In this document: piece after piece, positions 25,985 through 33,195 of the stretch
Numbering within the stretch: position 1 is the first letter of the stretch
How the letters are laid out: the number at the start of each line of letters is the position of its first letter
Assembly (NCBI GenBank): GCA_000526255.1
Contig: JAFS01000002.1
Coordinates: forward strand, 186,001-250,000
Length of the DNA stretch: 64,000 nucleotides
Direction of reading: 5' to 3'
From: Verrucomicrobia bacterium LP2A
GTDB lineage: Bacteria; Verrucomicrobiota; Verrucomicrobiia; Methylacidiphilales; Methylacidiphilaceae
Position numbers and translations under genes: made by a program
The notes under the pieces: model-generated
The model's database searches: none
What the model saw: only the letters and a program-made list of their open reading frames with translations
What the model was told of the DNA's origin: nothing

Positions 25985-26794
25985 TTACCCTGGCAACTCG
26001 TCCACCCAGACCTTGAAACTCTTCAAGACATGGGGGCCGAACGAATGGACCAGCGGCACGTCGGCAGCGTCGCGGCCGCGCGCCATCAGGATGCGGCCGA
26101 CGCGCAAGCCGTTGTTGCGCGGGTCGAACGCCCACCATCGGCCGCCGAGAAAGACCTCCATCCAGGCACAGAAATCCTGCGCCTCATACGGCGGCGGCAG
26201 GCCGACGTCGCTGATATAGCCCACGCAATAGCGCGCCGGAATGTTCATGCAGCGGCAGAAGGCGATGGCGAGATGGGCAAAGTCGCGGCAGACGCCGGCG
26301 CATTTTTGATTGGCCTGCGCCGCAGTGCGCGTCGGGGAGCAATCCAGATAGTCGAATTGCAGGCGATTGTGGACATGATCGCAGATCGCCTGCACCCTGG
26401 CCCAGCCGGGGGGCGCATGTTCGAACAATCTCCACGCCTCGTCGGACAGAAGGTCGGTGTCGCAATAGCGGCTGCCGAGCAGGAACTGGATCGTCTCGTC
26501 GGGCAGATTCTGGATCGGATGCTCGACCGCGTCCAGGCCGACCGGATCAGTCGCGCCGGAGACATGAATCACCGAGGCGGCGTGAAACCTGATGTCGCCG
26601 GTCGGCGCGACGAGGCGAAAAACAAAATTGCCGAAACTGTCGTGATAGGTCGAAACCGGAACCTGCGGCTCGACCCGAAGGACATCCGGCTCCTCAAGCT
26701 GTCCGACCAGGGAATGATGGACGTGCAACATCCCGATCATCGGCGTCGGCTTCGGCGTCCGATAGGTCATGTCGTAACCAAAACGAATGCGCAT
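25985..26794 (-). CDS. Transglutaminase-like cysteine peptidase family protein
   Basis: 269 aa, cytoplasmic. The N-terminal beta region (to about residue 150) resembles the bacterial transglutaminase N domain. The core has AGVCRDFAHLAIAFCRCMNIPARYCVGY (catalytic Cys) and WWAFDPRNN (catalytic Asp). Where many relatives have His-Ala-Trp, this protein reads FCAWMEVFLGGRW, so the catalytic His may be replaced; I am not sure all relatives keep the His. Such proteins often sit beside circularly permuted ATP-grasp and alpha-E genes, which are absent here. It looks intact but isolated between mobile remnants and is probably transferred from an alphaproteobacterium. Confidence 0.8.
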   Translation of the reverse strand: MRIRFGYDMTYRTPKPTPMIGMLHVHHSLVGQLEEPDVLRVEPQVPVSTYHDSFGNFVFRLVAPTGDIRFHAASVIHVSGATDPVGLDAVEHPIQNLPDETIQFLLGSRYCDTDLLSDEAWRLFEHAPPGWARVQAICDHVHNRLQFDYLDCSPTRTAAQANQKCAGVCRDFAHLAIAFCRCMNIPARYCVGYISDVGLPPPYEAQDFCAWMEVFLGGRWWAFDPRNNGLRVGRILMARGRDAADVPLVHSFGPHVLKSFKVWVDELPG

Positions 26795-26813
26795 TCAAAA
26801 GACTCAATTCGGG

Positions 26814-27583
26814 TTAGATCGGCAGGACGACCCGGCGTTGCGGCCCGATCGCGGCATCGAGGCAAGCGCGGGGTGTGGAGACTGTTCCGATGCCGGCGAC
26901 GTGGAACCAGCGCAGGTAGTTGTCGAAATATTTGGTGGCGACCCCGCGCCGGCGGCCCAAGAAATCCTTCAGCCGGCCGTGCAGGCTGTTGACAGTCTGG
27001 ATGTGCCATTCGCCGCGGACAGGTTCCCCGGCCGACATGTTCAGCGCCTCATGGGTGACTTTCATGCTGGTGGCGCAGCGCGCCAGGGCCTTGCCGCCAT
27101 CGGTGACCAAAAAGGCATCCTTGCTGAGGACCGGGTCCAGCACCGCCCGGATGGCGTCGCCGCTGTCCACCGGCAGAATGGCACGGACGGAGCTTCCCGA
27201 GCGATCGGCCACGGGCAAGCCCTCTTCCGCACTCTCCCATACCCGCGACGCTTGTAGCTGAGCAGCACAAAGGTTTCGTGGGCCTCGACGATGCCGGTCA
27301 AGGTCGGACTGGGGCGCTTGGCGGTGAGAAAACGGTAACGCCAGCGGAAGGCGATACCGACAGCCACGCCACAGCGATCGGCCGAGGAGGCCACCGTATC
27401 GCCCTCGCTCAGCGACCGGCCGGCCAGCACCTCTATCAAGCTGCTCCCGACGCTGGGCTGCGGTCGGTTCATCCACCGCCGCAAGCCACGCTCGAAGGGC
27501 GCCGTGTTCCATGTGATTCTCCATCGAAAGCCGGGGGAACTGTAAGAGAGATTGGCGTACCGATCCAACGCGAAGTAATGCAT
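26814..27583 (-). pseudogene. Frameshifted IS1595-type transposase
   Basis: The N-terminal half reads in one frame (CGVAVGIAFRWRYRFL, GIVEAHETF) and the C-terminal half in another (DAFLVTDGGKALARC, GEWHIQTVNSLHGRLKDFL, RGVATKYFDNYLRWFH), with the shift near 27200. Both belong to the IS1595 subgroup with the NVNSYHSRLK-like motif. The first catalytic Asp of the usual EADETF is His here (EAHETF). Together this is a dead transposase. Confidence 0.8.
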
Positions 27584-27699
27584 TCAAAGATCAGACCTTG
27601 CCGCCAAGCGCGCGGCGCGTGCCACGGTCTTTGCCAGCTTTCATCCGAAGCGATCGATTTGTGGCGCCGAAATGGCCGATCTCGTCACGCATCCGAGCG

Positions 27700-28045
27700 A
27701 AACTTCTTCCGCGCGGGAACCGAATCGCCGGGCGCCACCCTGAAGACCGATGGCGGGAGCGCCTATCTCGGTGAGCCTGGCTACAAGCACGAACCCCAGG
27801 TCGTCGGCAAGATGGCGGCCCATATCGTTCTGCCTTGGGTTCACCGCATCATATCCGACCTCAAGACCTGTGGCCTCGGCGTCTATCACGGCCTGCGACG
27901 CCAACGTCTCCAGTCCTACCTGGATGAGTTCCTCTTCCGCTTCAACCGCCGCACGAGGCCGCACGCCGCCTTCCGAACCCTGCTCGGCATCGGCATCCAA
28001 CCCGTCACTTACAATGTGTTGATTGCGCCGGAAGCTCAGAGATAA
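27700..28045 (+). pseudogene. IS1595-family transposase, C-terminal part only
   Basis: The last 110 residues of a DDE transposase: LKTDGGSAYLGE (second Asp region), the His-rich spacer, then LPWVHRIISDLKTCGLGVYHGL (third acidic motif region) and LDEFLFRFNRR near the C-terminus, followed by a TAA at 28043. This is the part missing from the IS1595 fragment at 22886. The segment from 27590 to 27700 has no clear homology. The element's right end (GGCTTATC on the minus strand) would lie at about 28048. Confidence 0.75.
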
Positions 28046-28050
28046 GCCAT

Positions 28051-28144
28051 TCCTCGCATTCGCACAATTCGCGCAGCTTCTTGTTGGCCAAGCGGATCTC
28101 CAACCTGGTTGTCTACCTTCCTGTACTTTACAAAAAGGGTAAAG
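28051..28144 (-). pseudogene. HigB second copy: N-terminal codons and operator
   Basis: 28051-28103 encodes EIRLANKKLRELCECE after a TTG, matching the N-terminus of the complete toxin at 31999. Upstream, CTTTAC-N7-GTAAAG (28126-28144) corresponds to the palindrome in front of the intact gene. Homology with the intact locus continues to about 28195 (compare 32096). This is the promoter-proximal half of the toxin split at 25515-28050. The stretch 28196-28419 holds nothing I can support. Confidence 0.65.
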
Positions 28145-28561
28145 ACTAATGGGCACCAGCGCTTGTCGGATGCCATCGTGTCGCGTCTTGGTCTCTGCGG
28201 AAGATCTGATGATGTCCCGGCTGGCGAACGAGCAGGTCGCGACGAGGACCTAGCTCTTCGCCTCCCCGATTGCATCTATGCTTCTAAGCACGCCGACGGA
28301 CTTTTCGTGAGTTTGGATGCCTTCTACACAGTGTCTGGAAGGCGATTTTTTACCTGACCACAGCATCCGTTGTGGAGCGGATGCAGATGGTCACCCATGC
28401 TCGCCGTGAGGCGTGGGCTCTACTTGCCTTCTGGTCGTCCTGCCATCCTCCTGGCCCCTGGCCAGCGGAAGTCCCAGATAACCTTGCACGCTTGTGTCAG
28501 TATGAACTCGTCGTTAGGGACTTCGTGGATGTGGTGGAGACTCGTGCTGTATCCCATGCTC

Positions 28562-29884
28562 GATTGTGCAACCCCTTTTCTGTAAATTTCGGTGTCGGCG
28601 CTCATCCGCGTAGGGCTACGGGCTGAGGGTGAGGTAAACCTTGCCGGTCATCCACTCGTCGTCGAGTTCGGCAAGGAGAGCCGAGACGAGCCGTAGGCAG
28701 GATTCGGGATTGGGGAAGATGCTGGCCACACGGGTGCGGCGTCGCAGTTCCCGGTTGATACGCTCCAAGCCGTTGGTGGTGCGCAGCCGCAGGTGGTGCT
28801 CGGGCGGGAAGTCGAAGACCGTCAGACCCTCAGCAATGGCCCCCTCGGCCCAGCGTGCGAGCTTGGGGTGTTCCTTGTGCCAAAGCGCAAGGGTGATCTT
28901 CAACAGCCGCTCGGCTTCGGCCCGGTCGGGGGCATTGAAGATGGCGCGCAACTGAGCGGCAACCGTCTTTCTCGCCTCGACGCGGATGACGAACTGACGG
29001 GCGTTTTGTTGCAGGTGGAACTGGCAGCGTTGCCAGGGAACCGCAGGCAACACCGCTCGGCGGGCGGCCTTGAGCCCCGCGTGGTCGTCGGCAACGATGA
29101 GCCTCACCCCCTTGAGCCCTCGACGCATGAGGCCCTCCAGACAGTGCCGCCAATGGATCTCGGCCTCCGAAGTGGCCACCTCACAGCCCAGCACCCGGCG
29201 CTTGCCCGAAGCCTCGACGCCGACCGCGACCAAGACGGCGCAATCGACGATTTTTCCCTCCAGGCGGACCTTCTCGTAGCGGGCATCGAGAAAGAGGTAG
29301 GGCACTTCGCCCAAGGGACGCTCACGCCAGGCGGAAAGCCCCTCATCGAGCTTGGCGGCGGCGCGACTGACCTGGGCCGATGAAAGCTTGATTTCTGGCC
29401 CCAAGAGCCGCTGCAACACATCGATCACGCGCCGGGTCGAGACACCCTGGACATACATCTCGGCCAGAGCGAGATGGACGGCTTGATCGGTGCGCGTTCC
29501 CTTTTCCAGAGCGGAGGGATAAAAGTCACCCGAGCGCACTTGCGGTACCTCGAAGGTAATCTCGCCCAGCTTGGTCAGAACCGTCTTGGGTTTGAAGCCG
29601 TTGGCATAATCGCGCCGGTTTGCGCTGCGCTCGTAGGGCAGGGCGCCCAGAAAGTGCGAACGCTCCATCCTGGCGGCCTCGTTGACGAGGATGCGCAAGG
29701 CTTCGCCAGCGCCCTCCAGGCCATGCTCCAGCAGTACCGCATAGGCTGCCTCCAGTGGATTGGGTTCGATTCGCATTGCCATGTGGGCATACTCCTTTCT
29801 CAAAGCTTTGGCACCATGACCGCTGCCCGGCGAGCTTTCAGCCTACTGCTGAAAAGGAATTTACAGAAAGAACGATACGCAACT
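28562..29884 (-). mobile_element. IS256-family insertion sequence with 8-bp target duplication
   Basis: 1323 bp flanked by the direct repeat CCATGCTC (28554-28561 and 29885-29892), the expected 8-bp target duplication for IS256. The imperfect terminal inverted repeats share TTTCTGTAAATT (left about 28577-28590, right 29857-29868) and weaker matches outward to the ends. The single transposase gene is complete. The clean duplication and the intact gene suggest this is among the most recent insertions in the island. Confidence 0.9.
28616..29803 (-). CDS. IS256-family (mutator-type) transposase
   Basis: 395 aa, intact. It has YPSALEKGTRTDQAVHLAL, the first catalytic Asp in YLFLDARYEKV (about residue 171), the second in RLIVADDHAGLKAA, and the C-terminal acidic region LRTTNGLERINRELRRRTRVA with the conserved ERINRE. 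The CQFHLQQN motif with Cys and His is typical of the family. It moves the element by a copy-paste circle mechanism. The start at 29803 gives a normal length. Confidence 0.95.
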   Translation of the reverse strand: MRKEYAHMAMRIEPNPLEAAYAVLLEHGLEGAGEALRILVNEAARMERSHFLGALPYERSANRRDYANGFKPKTVLTKLGEITFEVPQVRSGDFYPSALEKGTRTDQAVHLALAEMYVQGVSTRRVIDVLQRLLGPEIKLSSAQVSRAAAKLDEGLSAWRERPLGEVPYLFLDARYEKVRLEGKIVDCAVLVAVGVEASGKRRVLGCEVATSEAEIHWRHCLEGLMRRGLKGVRLIVADDHAGLKAARRAVLPAVPWQRCQFHLQQNARQFVIRVEARKTVAAQLRAIFNAPDRAEAERLLKITLALWHKEHPKLARWAEGAIAEGLTVFDFPPEHHLRLRTTNGLERINRELRRRTRVASIFPNPESCLRLVSALLAELDDEWMTGKVYLTLSP

Positions 29885-30234
29885 CCATGCTCTCAAAAAG
29901 CGGGTTGAATTCCATGGGGATGATTATGCTCCCATCGATCATCATCGCGCTCTTATTCATGATTCTAAAAGCAACATCCCCAATCGTGTCTCCCTGCAGA
30001 ATGAACTCAGCCTCAAGAACGCTCCTCACCTCGATCCCCGATTCCGCAAGCTCTATCATTTGCGGATCGTCAAGGTCGCCGTTGGCTTTGCGTCTGCGTA
30101 TTAGAACCTGCACCTTCACTCCCTGCATCCACGTACCCACCAGCTTATCCGCCAAAGCCTTGGGGATGCCCAGCTTGCGGAAGTCGGAGGAAATCCAGAA
30201 CAACACTTCCGTTTTTGCCTCTGCTATTCTTTGC

Positions 30235-30266
30235 GGCTCCCCGCTGAATTGAGTGGGTAAGGAGAG
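30235..30266. repeat. 32-bp inverted repeat, left copy
   Basis: This is the exact reverse complement of 35407-35438, 5.2 kb away. It lies in the 5' part of the PLD-like frame, where it encodes LPTQFSGEP on the minus strand. Similarity goes on weakly for a few bases outward on one side. The stretch 30267-30525 after it has no gene I can support. Confidence 0.85.
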
Positions 30267-30525
30267 GGGATTTTCGGATGATGCATGGAAGGAAGCTGGG
30301 TTTTTGCCATCCGTCTTCGACGAATTTTTGGGAAGAGAGGATGCCGGAAGCCGTTAAGGACACTTCGACTTCGTCGATCCTCCTTGACCGCGGATGGCTA
30401 AGCCGGGCTGCCCGGTTGATGCTTGCGGGATGGACGCAAACAAACTTTTCGCTGCGCCGCCCAGATCGCATGGCGCACAGGCAACTGCCGTTCAGATCCG
30501 ACGCTCCAGGTCCACTTCGGCGCTG

Positions 30526-31677
30526 TCAGTTCTGCTCATGGTCCGTCCCCTGGGCGTCCGGTCGCTGGCGAACCAGATGGTAATGCTCCTTCAATCCGTT
30601 CAACCATGCCGGTTTAATGAAGTGCCCGTGTTGCAAACGGCCGACGACGATGCCCGGATGAATGCCGATCTGGTGAGCAAAATCACGCACCGCCTCCTTG
30701 CTCCTGAGCCTGCGCAGCGCCACCGCGTGCTCCGGCGGAATCAGGAAATCCGCCGCCCACTGGTTGGCTTTGTGTTCTCGCTCGTCATCGCTCGTGCCGC
30801 CGTCGGGATCGTCGAGAAACACCGCCTTGCGATCCTCCGCCGAGGCGCTGTGCCACAGGATATGCGCCGCCTCATGAAAGAAGGTGAACCAGAAACGATC
30901 GTTGGTCTTGCCGTAGAGGGAGAGCTGGATCAGCGGGCGCGAGGGGGAAAGCCATCGCGCCACGCCGCTCACACGGGCACGCGGAATGGCTGGCACCAGG
31001 GCCAGCGTCACGCCCGCCTCGCGCAGCCGCTCCTTCATCCGCAGCTCGAACCCTTCCGGGGGCAGCACCGTGAGGCTGCGGATCTCGCGCAGGGCACTCT
31101 CGAGGCGTGCGCGGTCAAACTTCGGGCCTTGCCAAGCTTCTGCCTGCTTCTCGCCCAGGCGGAGCCAGGTCGAAATTGCCCCCAGGTCGCTTTGCTCGGC
31201 GCGGCTGCGGCGGTAGTGCACCGCCATGCCACCATACACCTCGTGCCACTCCTCGGGCGAGGCCACGCCAAAAAAGTGCAGGCAGGCTTCCAGCAGGGTA
31301 GGTTTGTGTTTGGCGGTCACGCGCAGCTTGGGGATGACTCCCAACTCCCTCATCGCCTTGAGCGGAAGCGAGTCGAGCCAGTCCATTCCGCCAGAGCAGC
31401 ACCGCGCAAGCCGCTGGCGCTCCAGCGCTTCGCGGTAATTGACCTCCTTGCGCAGCCAAAATCCTGCGGTGCTGCCAATCACCCTTTCCAGACGGAAGGC
31501 CGTTTCGTCCGTGATCGGCGCCCTGCCGTTGATGAGCTGAGAGACATGCTTCTCGGTGTAGCCCAGGCGACGGGCCAACGCGGCCTGCGTCCAGCCGCGT
31601 TCCTCCAGCACGTCGGCAACGGTGTCGCCGGGAGGGGAAACCCAGTCCGGCGCAAAGGGTGCATCCAGATTACTCAT
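30526..31677 (-). CDS. higA: HigA-type antitoxin fused to ImmA/IrrE metallopeptidase domain
   Basis: 383 aa from the ATG at 31677. Residues about 10-75 are an XRE-type helix-turn-helix (PPGDTVADVLEERGWTQAAL, KHVSQLINGRAPI). The C-terminal half has the zinc peptidase motif WFTFFHEAAHILWH (HExxH) and a downstream REHKANQWAADFLIP with the third ligand, as in ImmA/IrrE proteins. Its start overlaps the toxin stop by 8 nt, with the toxin first as in higBA. It should bind the toxin and repress the operon at the palindrome at 32022-32040; the peptidase part could remove a repressor, or the antitoxin itself. Confidence 0.88.
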   Translation of the reverse strand: MSNLDAPFAPDWVSPPGDTVADVLEERGWTQAALARRLGYTEKHVSQLINGRAPITDETAFRLERVIGSTAGFWLRKEVNYREALERQRLARCCSGGMDWLDSLPLKAMRELGVIPKLRVTAKHKPTLLEACLHFFGVASPEEWHEVYGGMAVHYRRSRAEQSDLGAISTWLRLGEKQAEAWQGPKFDRARLESALREIRSLTVLPPEGFELRMKERLREAGVTLALVPAIPRARVSGVARWLSPSRPLIQLSLYGKTNDRFWFTFFHEAAHILWHSASAEDRKAVFLDDPDGGTSDDEREHKANQWAADFLIPPEHAVALRRLRSKEAVRDFAHQIGIHPGIVVGRLQHGHFIKPAWLNGLKEHYHLVRQRPDAQGTDHEQN

Positions 31678-31999
31678 GGTAGTCCCCAACGGATTCGATA
31701 CGCACGATCGTGACGGCTCGCCAGTCGATACCGCCATCCCCATGGCGCGGCACCGGATCGTTGGCCGGCGAAAAGGTCATCCGCCAACCGCCGGCAAGGC
31801 TGACCGCATACTCGCCCGCCCGATCCCCGGTCAACGGGTGTGGCTTGCCAGCCACCAACTCGGCCACCGTCTGCCCCGCGCCCACGTCGTCCAGCCGTGC
31901 CTTGAGCTTTCGCGCGCAGTCGTTGCCCAGTTTCTTCCGCGCCATCTGCTCGCATTCGCACAGTTTGCGCAGCTTCTTGTCGGCGAAGCGGATCTCCAA
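31670..31999 (-). CDS. higB: HigB/RelE-type toxin
   Basis: 109 aa, starting at a TTG (31999) after CCAGG. EIRFADKKLRKLCECEQMAR, KKLGNDCARKLKARLDDV and YAVSLAGGWRMTFSPANDP match the plasmid-maintenance killer / RelE-ParE superfamily, ribosome-dependent mRNA interferases. The gene directly precedes and overlaps the HTH-peptidase antitoxin, so the two form a type II toxin-antitoxin pair. A palindromic operator lies 22 nt upstream. A split paralog is at 25281-25514 and 28051-28103. Confidence 0.85.
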   Translation of the reverse strand: MEIRFADKKLRKLCECEQMARKKLGNDCARKLKARLDDVGAGQTVAELVAGKPHPLTGDRAGEYAVSLAGGWRMTFSPANDPVPRHGDGGIDWRAVTIVRIESVGDYHE

Positions 32000-32021
32000 C
32001 CTGGTTTTTTGCCATACTCTA

Positions 32022-32040
32022 CTTTACCAAAACGGTAAAG
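32022..32040. promoter_or_regulatory. Palindromic operator of the higBA pair
   Basis: CTTTACC-AAAAC-GGTAAAG, perfect 7-bp arms with a 5-bp spacer, 22 nt upstream of the higB start. The same position in the split paralog carries a degenerate version (28126-28144). Such repeats upstream of HigBA operons are bound by the HTH antitoxin, so autoregulation is likely. Confidence 0.6.
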
Positions 32041-32109
32041 AGAAATGAGGTTCAGCGCTTGTCGGATGCGATCGTCTCGCGTCTTGGCCTCCAAGGGAGT
32101 GCCAGCGAG

Positions 32110-32470
32110 ATCGACCGCCGCTTCGCCGGGTTCGGCCTTGGCTTCCCACTCGTCCGGCAGCTCCGGCGCCCACTCCCACGAAAGGTGAAAGCCGTCGGCT
32201 TCGGTGTTCGCACAATCGATGAGCTTCACGCGGCGACAAGAGGTCTCGGTTACCTTCGATGGCCGGCGGAATGGCGTCGAGGGTTTCGATCATGGATCGC
32301 ACGGCATCCTCGCCAAGCCACGGCTTGAATGTGGCGAGCGTCGCTTCCGGCTCGTTGCGGAGCAGCATCCCGGCCTCGCCCCCGCGCTTCTGCTTGGCGA
32401 TCTCCGGGCCGATCGGCGTCCAACCAATTGCGGCCGCGTGCTTCACCATCCCGAACTGGACGGCGCCCGG
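32110..32470 (-). pseudogene. hsdR: Remnant of type I restriction endonuclease subunit R (HsdR)
   Basis: Minus-strand translation gives VQFGMVKHAAAIGWTPI and EIAKQKRGGEAGMLLRNEPE, then IPPAIEGNR, which is the N-terminal pattern of HsdR subunits. The continuation VKLIDCANTEADGFHLSWEW sits in another frame, and the linking segment (about 40 residues in intact relatives) is mostly missing. The nuclease and helicase domains are gone, and no hsdM or hsdS is present. It is a relic of a defence system whose remainder was lost. The higB promoter lies immediately downstream. Confidence 0.6.
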
Positions 32471-32546
32471 GCGGGTTGCTTTGGCTAGAAATCGCAGGGT
32501 TCTTGACGCGCTTCGCCTTCGGAAGCATATTTGTCGTATGGGCTGG

Positions 32547-33165
32547 TCACTGCGTAGCGGGGGCCGGCCCCAATTCTTTCGGCAGGATGACGAGGCCATA
32601 ACCGTCCACCTTTCCTGCTTTGTTGCGGCGAAATTTCTCGCAAACAATTCGCCAGTCCTCATATGCCGGCTTCCCTATGACATGCCGGCCGATGGGCGCC
32701 GCGACAAGGTCGGCCAGCTGGAGGCCGGCGAGATTTGCTGATTTCGGCCGAAGGTTGAGGCCGATCACGCGCTTTTCGATATCGTTTGCCTGCAAGAAGC
32801 GCGTGCCCTGAATCTTGAGCTTCAACCAGGCCAGATCGAGTTCGCGGTCAAGCATGGGATCGCGCTTCTCGGCGACGATCCCGCGCTGCTCGCCAGACCA
32901 AGGAAGCGAGATGCTGTGCTCATAAATCATCCCATGCGTCACAAGGGGCTGCTCCGCCATCCTCTTGAAGCGATTGAGGTCGAAGCATTCTAGAAATGCG
33001 GCGACATACGGCAGCTCGGCATCCGGGTTGAGCCATTCTTTACCATAGAGCGTATTATCTGTGATCCACACCTTCCCGGAGGCAACGTGCATGGCTCCGC
33101 AGTACTCATCAACTCGTCCGATCACCAATACTGCCGAGGCATCCAGAAACCATCTGGACGAATAG
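32547..33165 (-). pseudogene. DUF3800 protein, truncated by an IS607-like element
   Basis: About 205 codons ending at 32547. The C-terminal part has the DUF3800 hallmarks: IVAEKRDPMLDRELDLAWL, IGLNLRPKSANLAGLQLADL (Lys and Asn, then GLQLAD), and a GYGLVILPKE end. DUF3800 proteins have an RNase H-like fold and are common in mobile and defence contexts. The 5' end stops at the IS607-like border at 33166; the same frame continues into the element as a shadow. I could not recognise the missing N-terminus beyond the other border (35279 onward). Confidence 0.8.
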
Positions 33166-33195
33166 CCGTTCCTCAAACCATAGACAACCATCCCA

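Larger units (their letters stand above)
25515..28050. mobile_element. 2.5-kb mosaic segment splitting the second higB copy
   Basis: The two halves of the second toxin copy are separated by 25515-28050, and GCCAT occurs at both junctions (25510-25514 and 28046-28050). The segment holds a transglutaminase-like gene, a frameshifted IS1595-type transposase and the C-terminus of another. The first 470 nt (25515-25984) have no gene I can support; several open frames there have biased, arginine-rich translations typical of high-GC noise. Codon use and the transglutaminase suggest an alphaproteobacterial source. Whether GCCAT is a true target duplication is uncertain because the neighbouring base differs by one from the intact paralog. 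Confidence 0.45.
28420..30206 (-). pseudogene. PLD-like protein gene interrupted by an IS256 element
   Basis: Removing 28562-29884 and one copy of CCATGCTC joins two halves in frame: VLFWISSDFRKLGIPKALAD at the 5' side, and SMGYSTSLHHIHEVPNDEF with a stop at 28420 on the other. The join gives about 169 residues from 30206, and the frame stays open upstream to about 30348 without an ATG. The region SAMMIDGSIIIPMEFNPLFE has the look of the phospholipase D HxKxxxxD/GSxN segment, but the His and Lys are not conserved, so activity is doubtful. PLD-like domains occur in defence and mobile-element proteins. GC content is lower than in the core. Confidence 0.6.

Noticed and set aside
30145-30471. 108-codon minus-strand frame beside the PLD-like gene
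   Set aside because: It is a shifted reading of the PLD-like region and the non-coding spacer.
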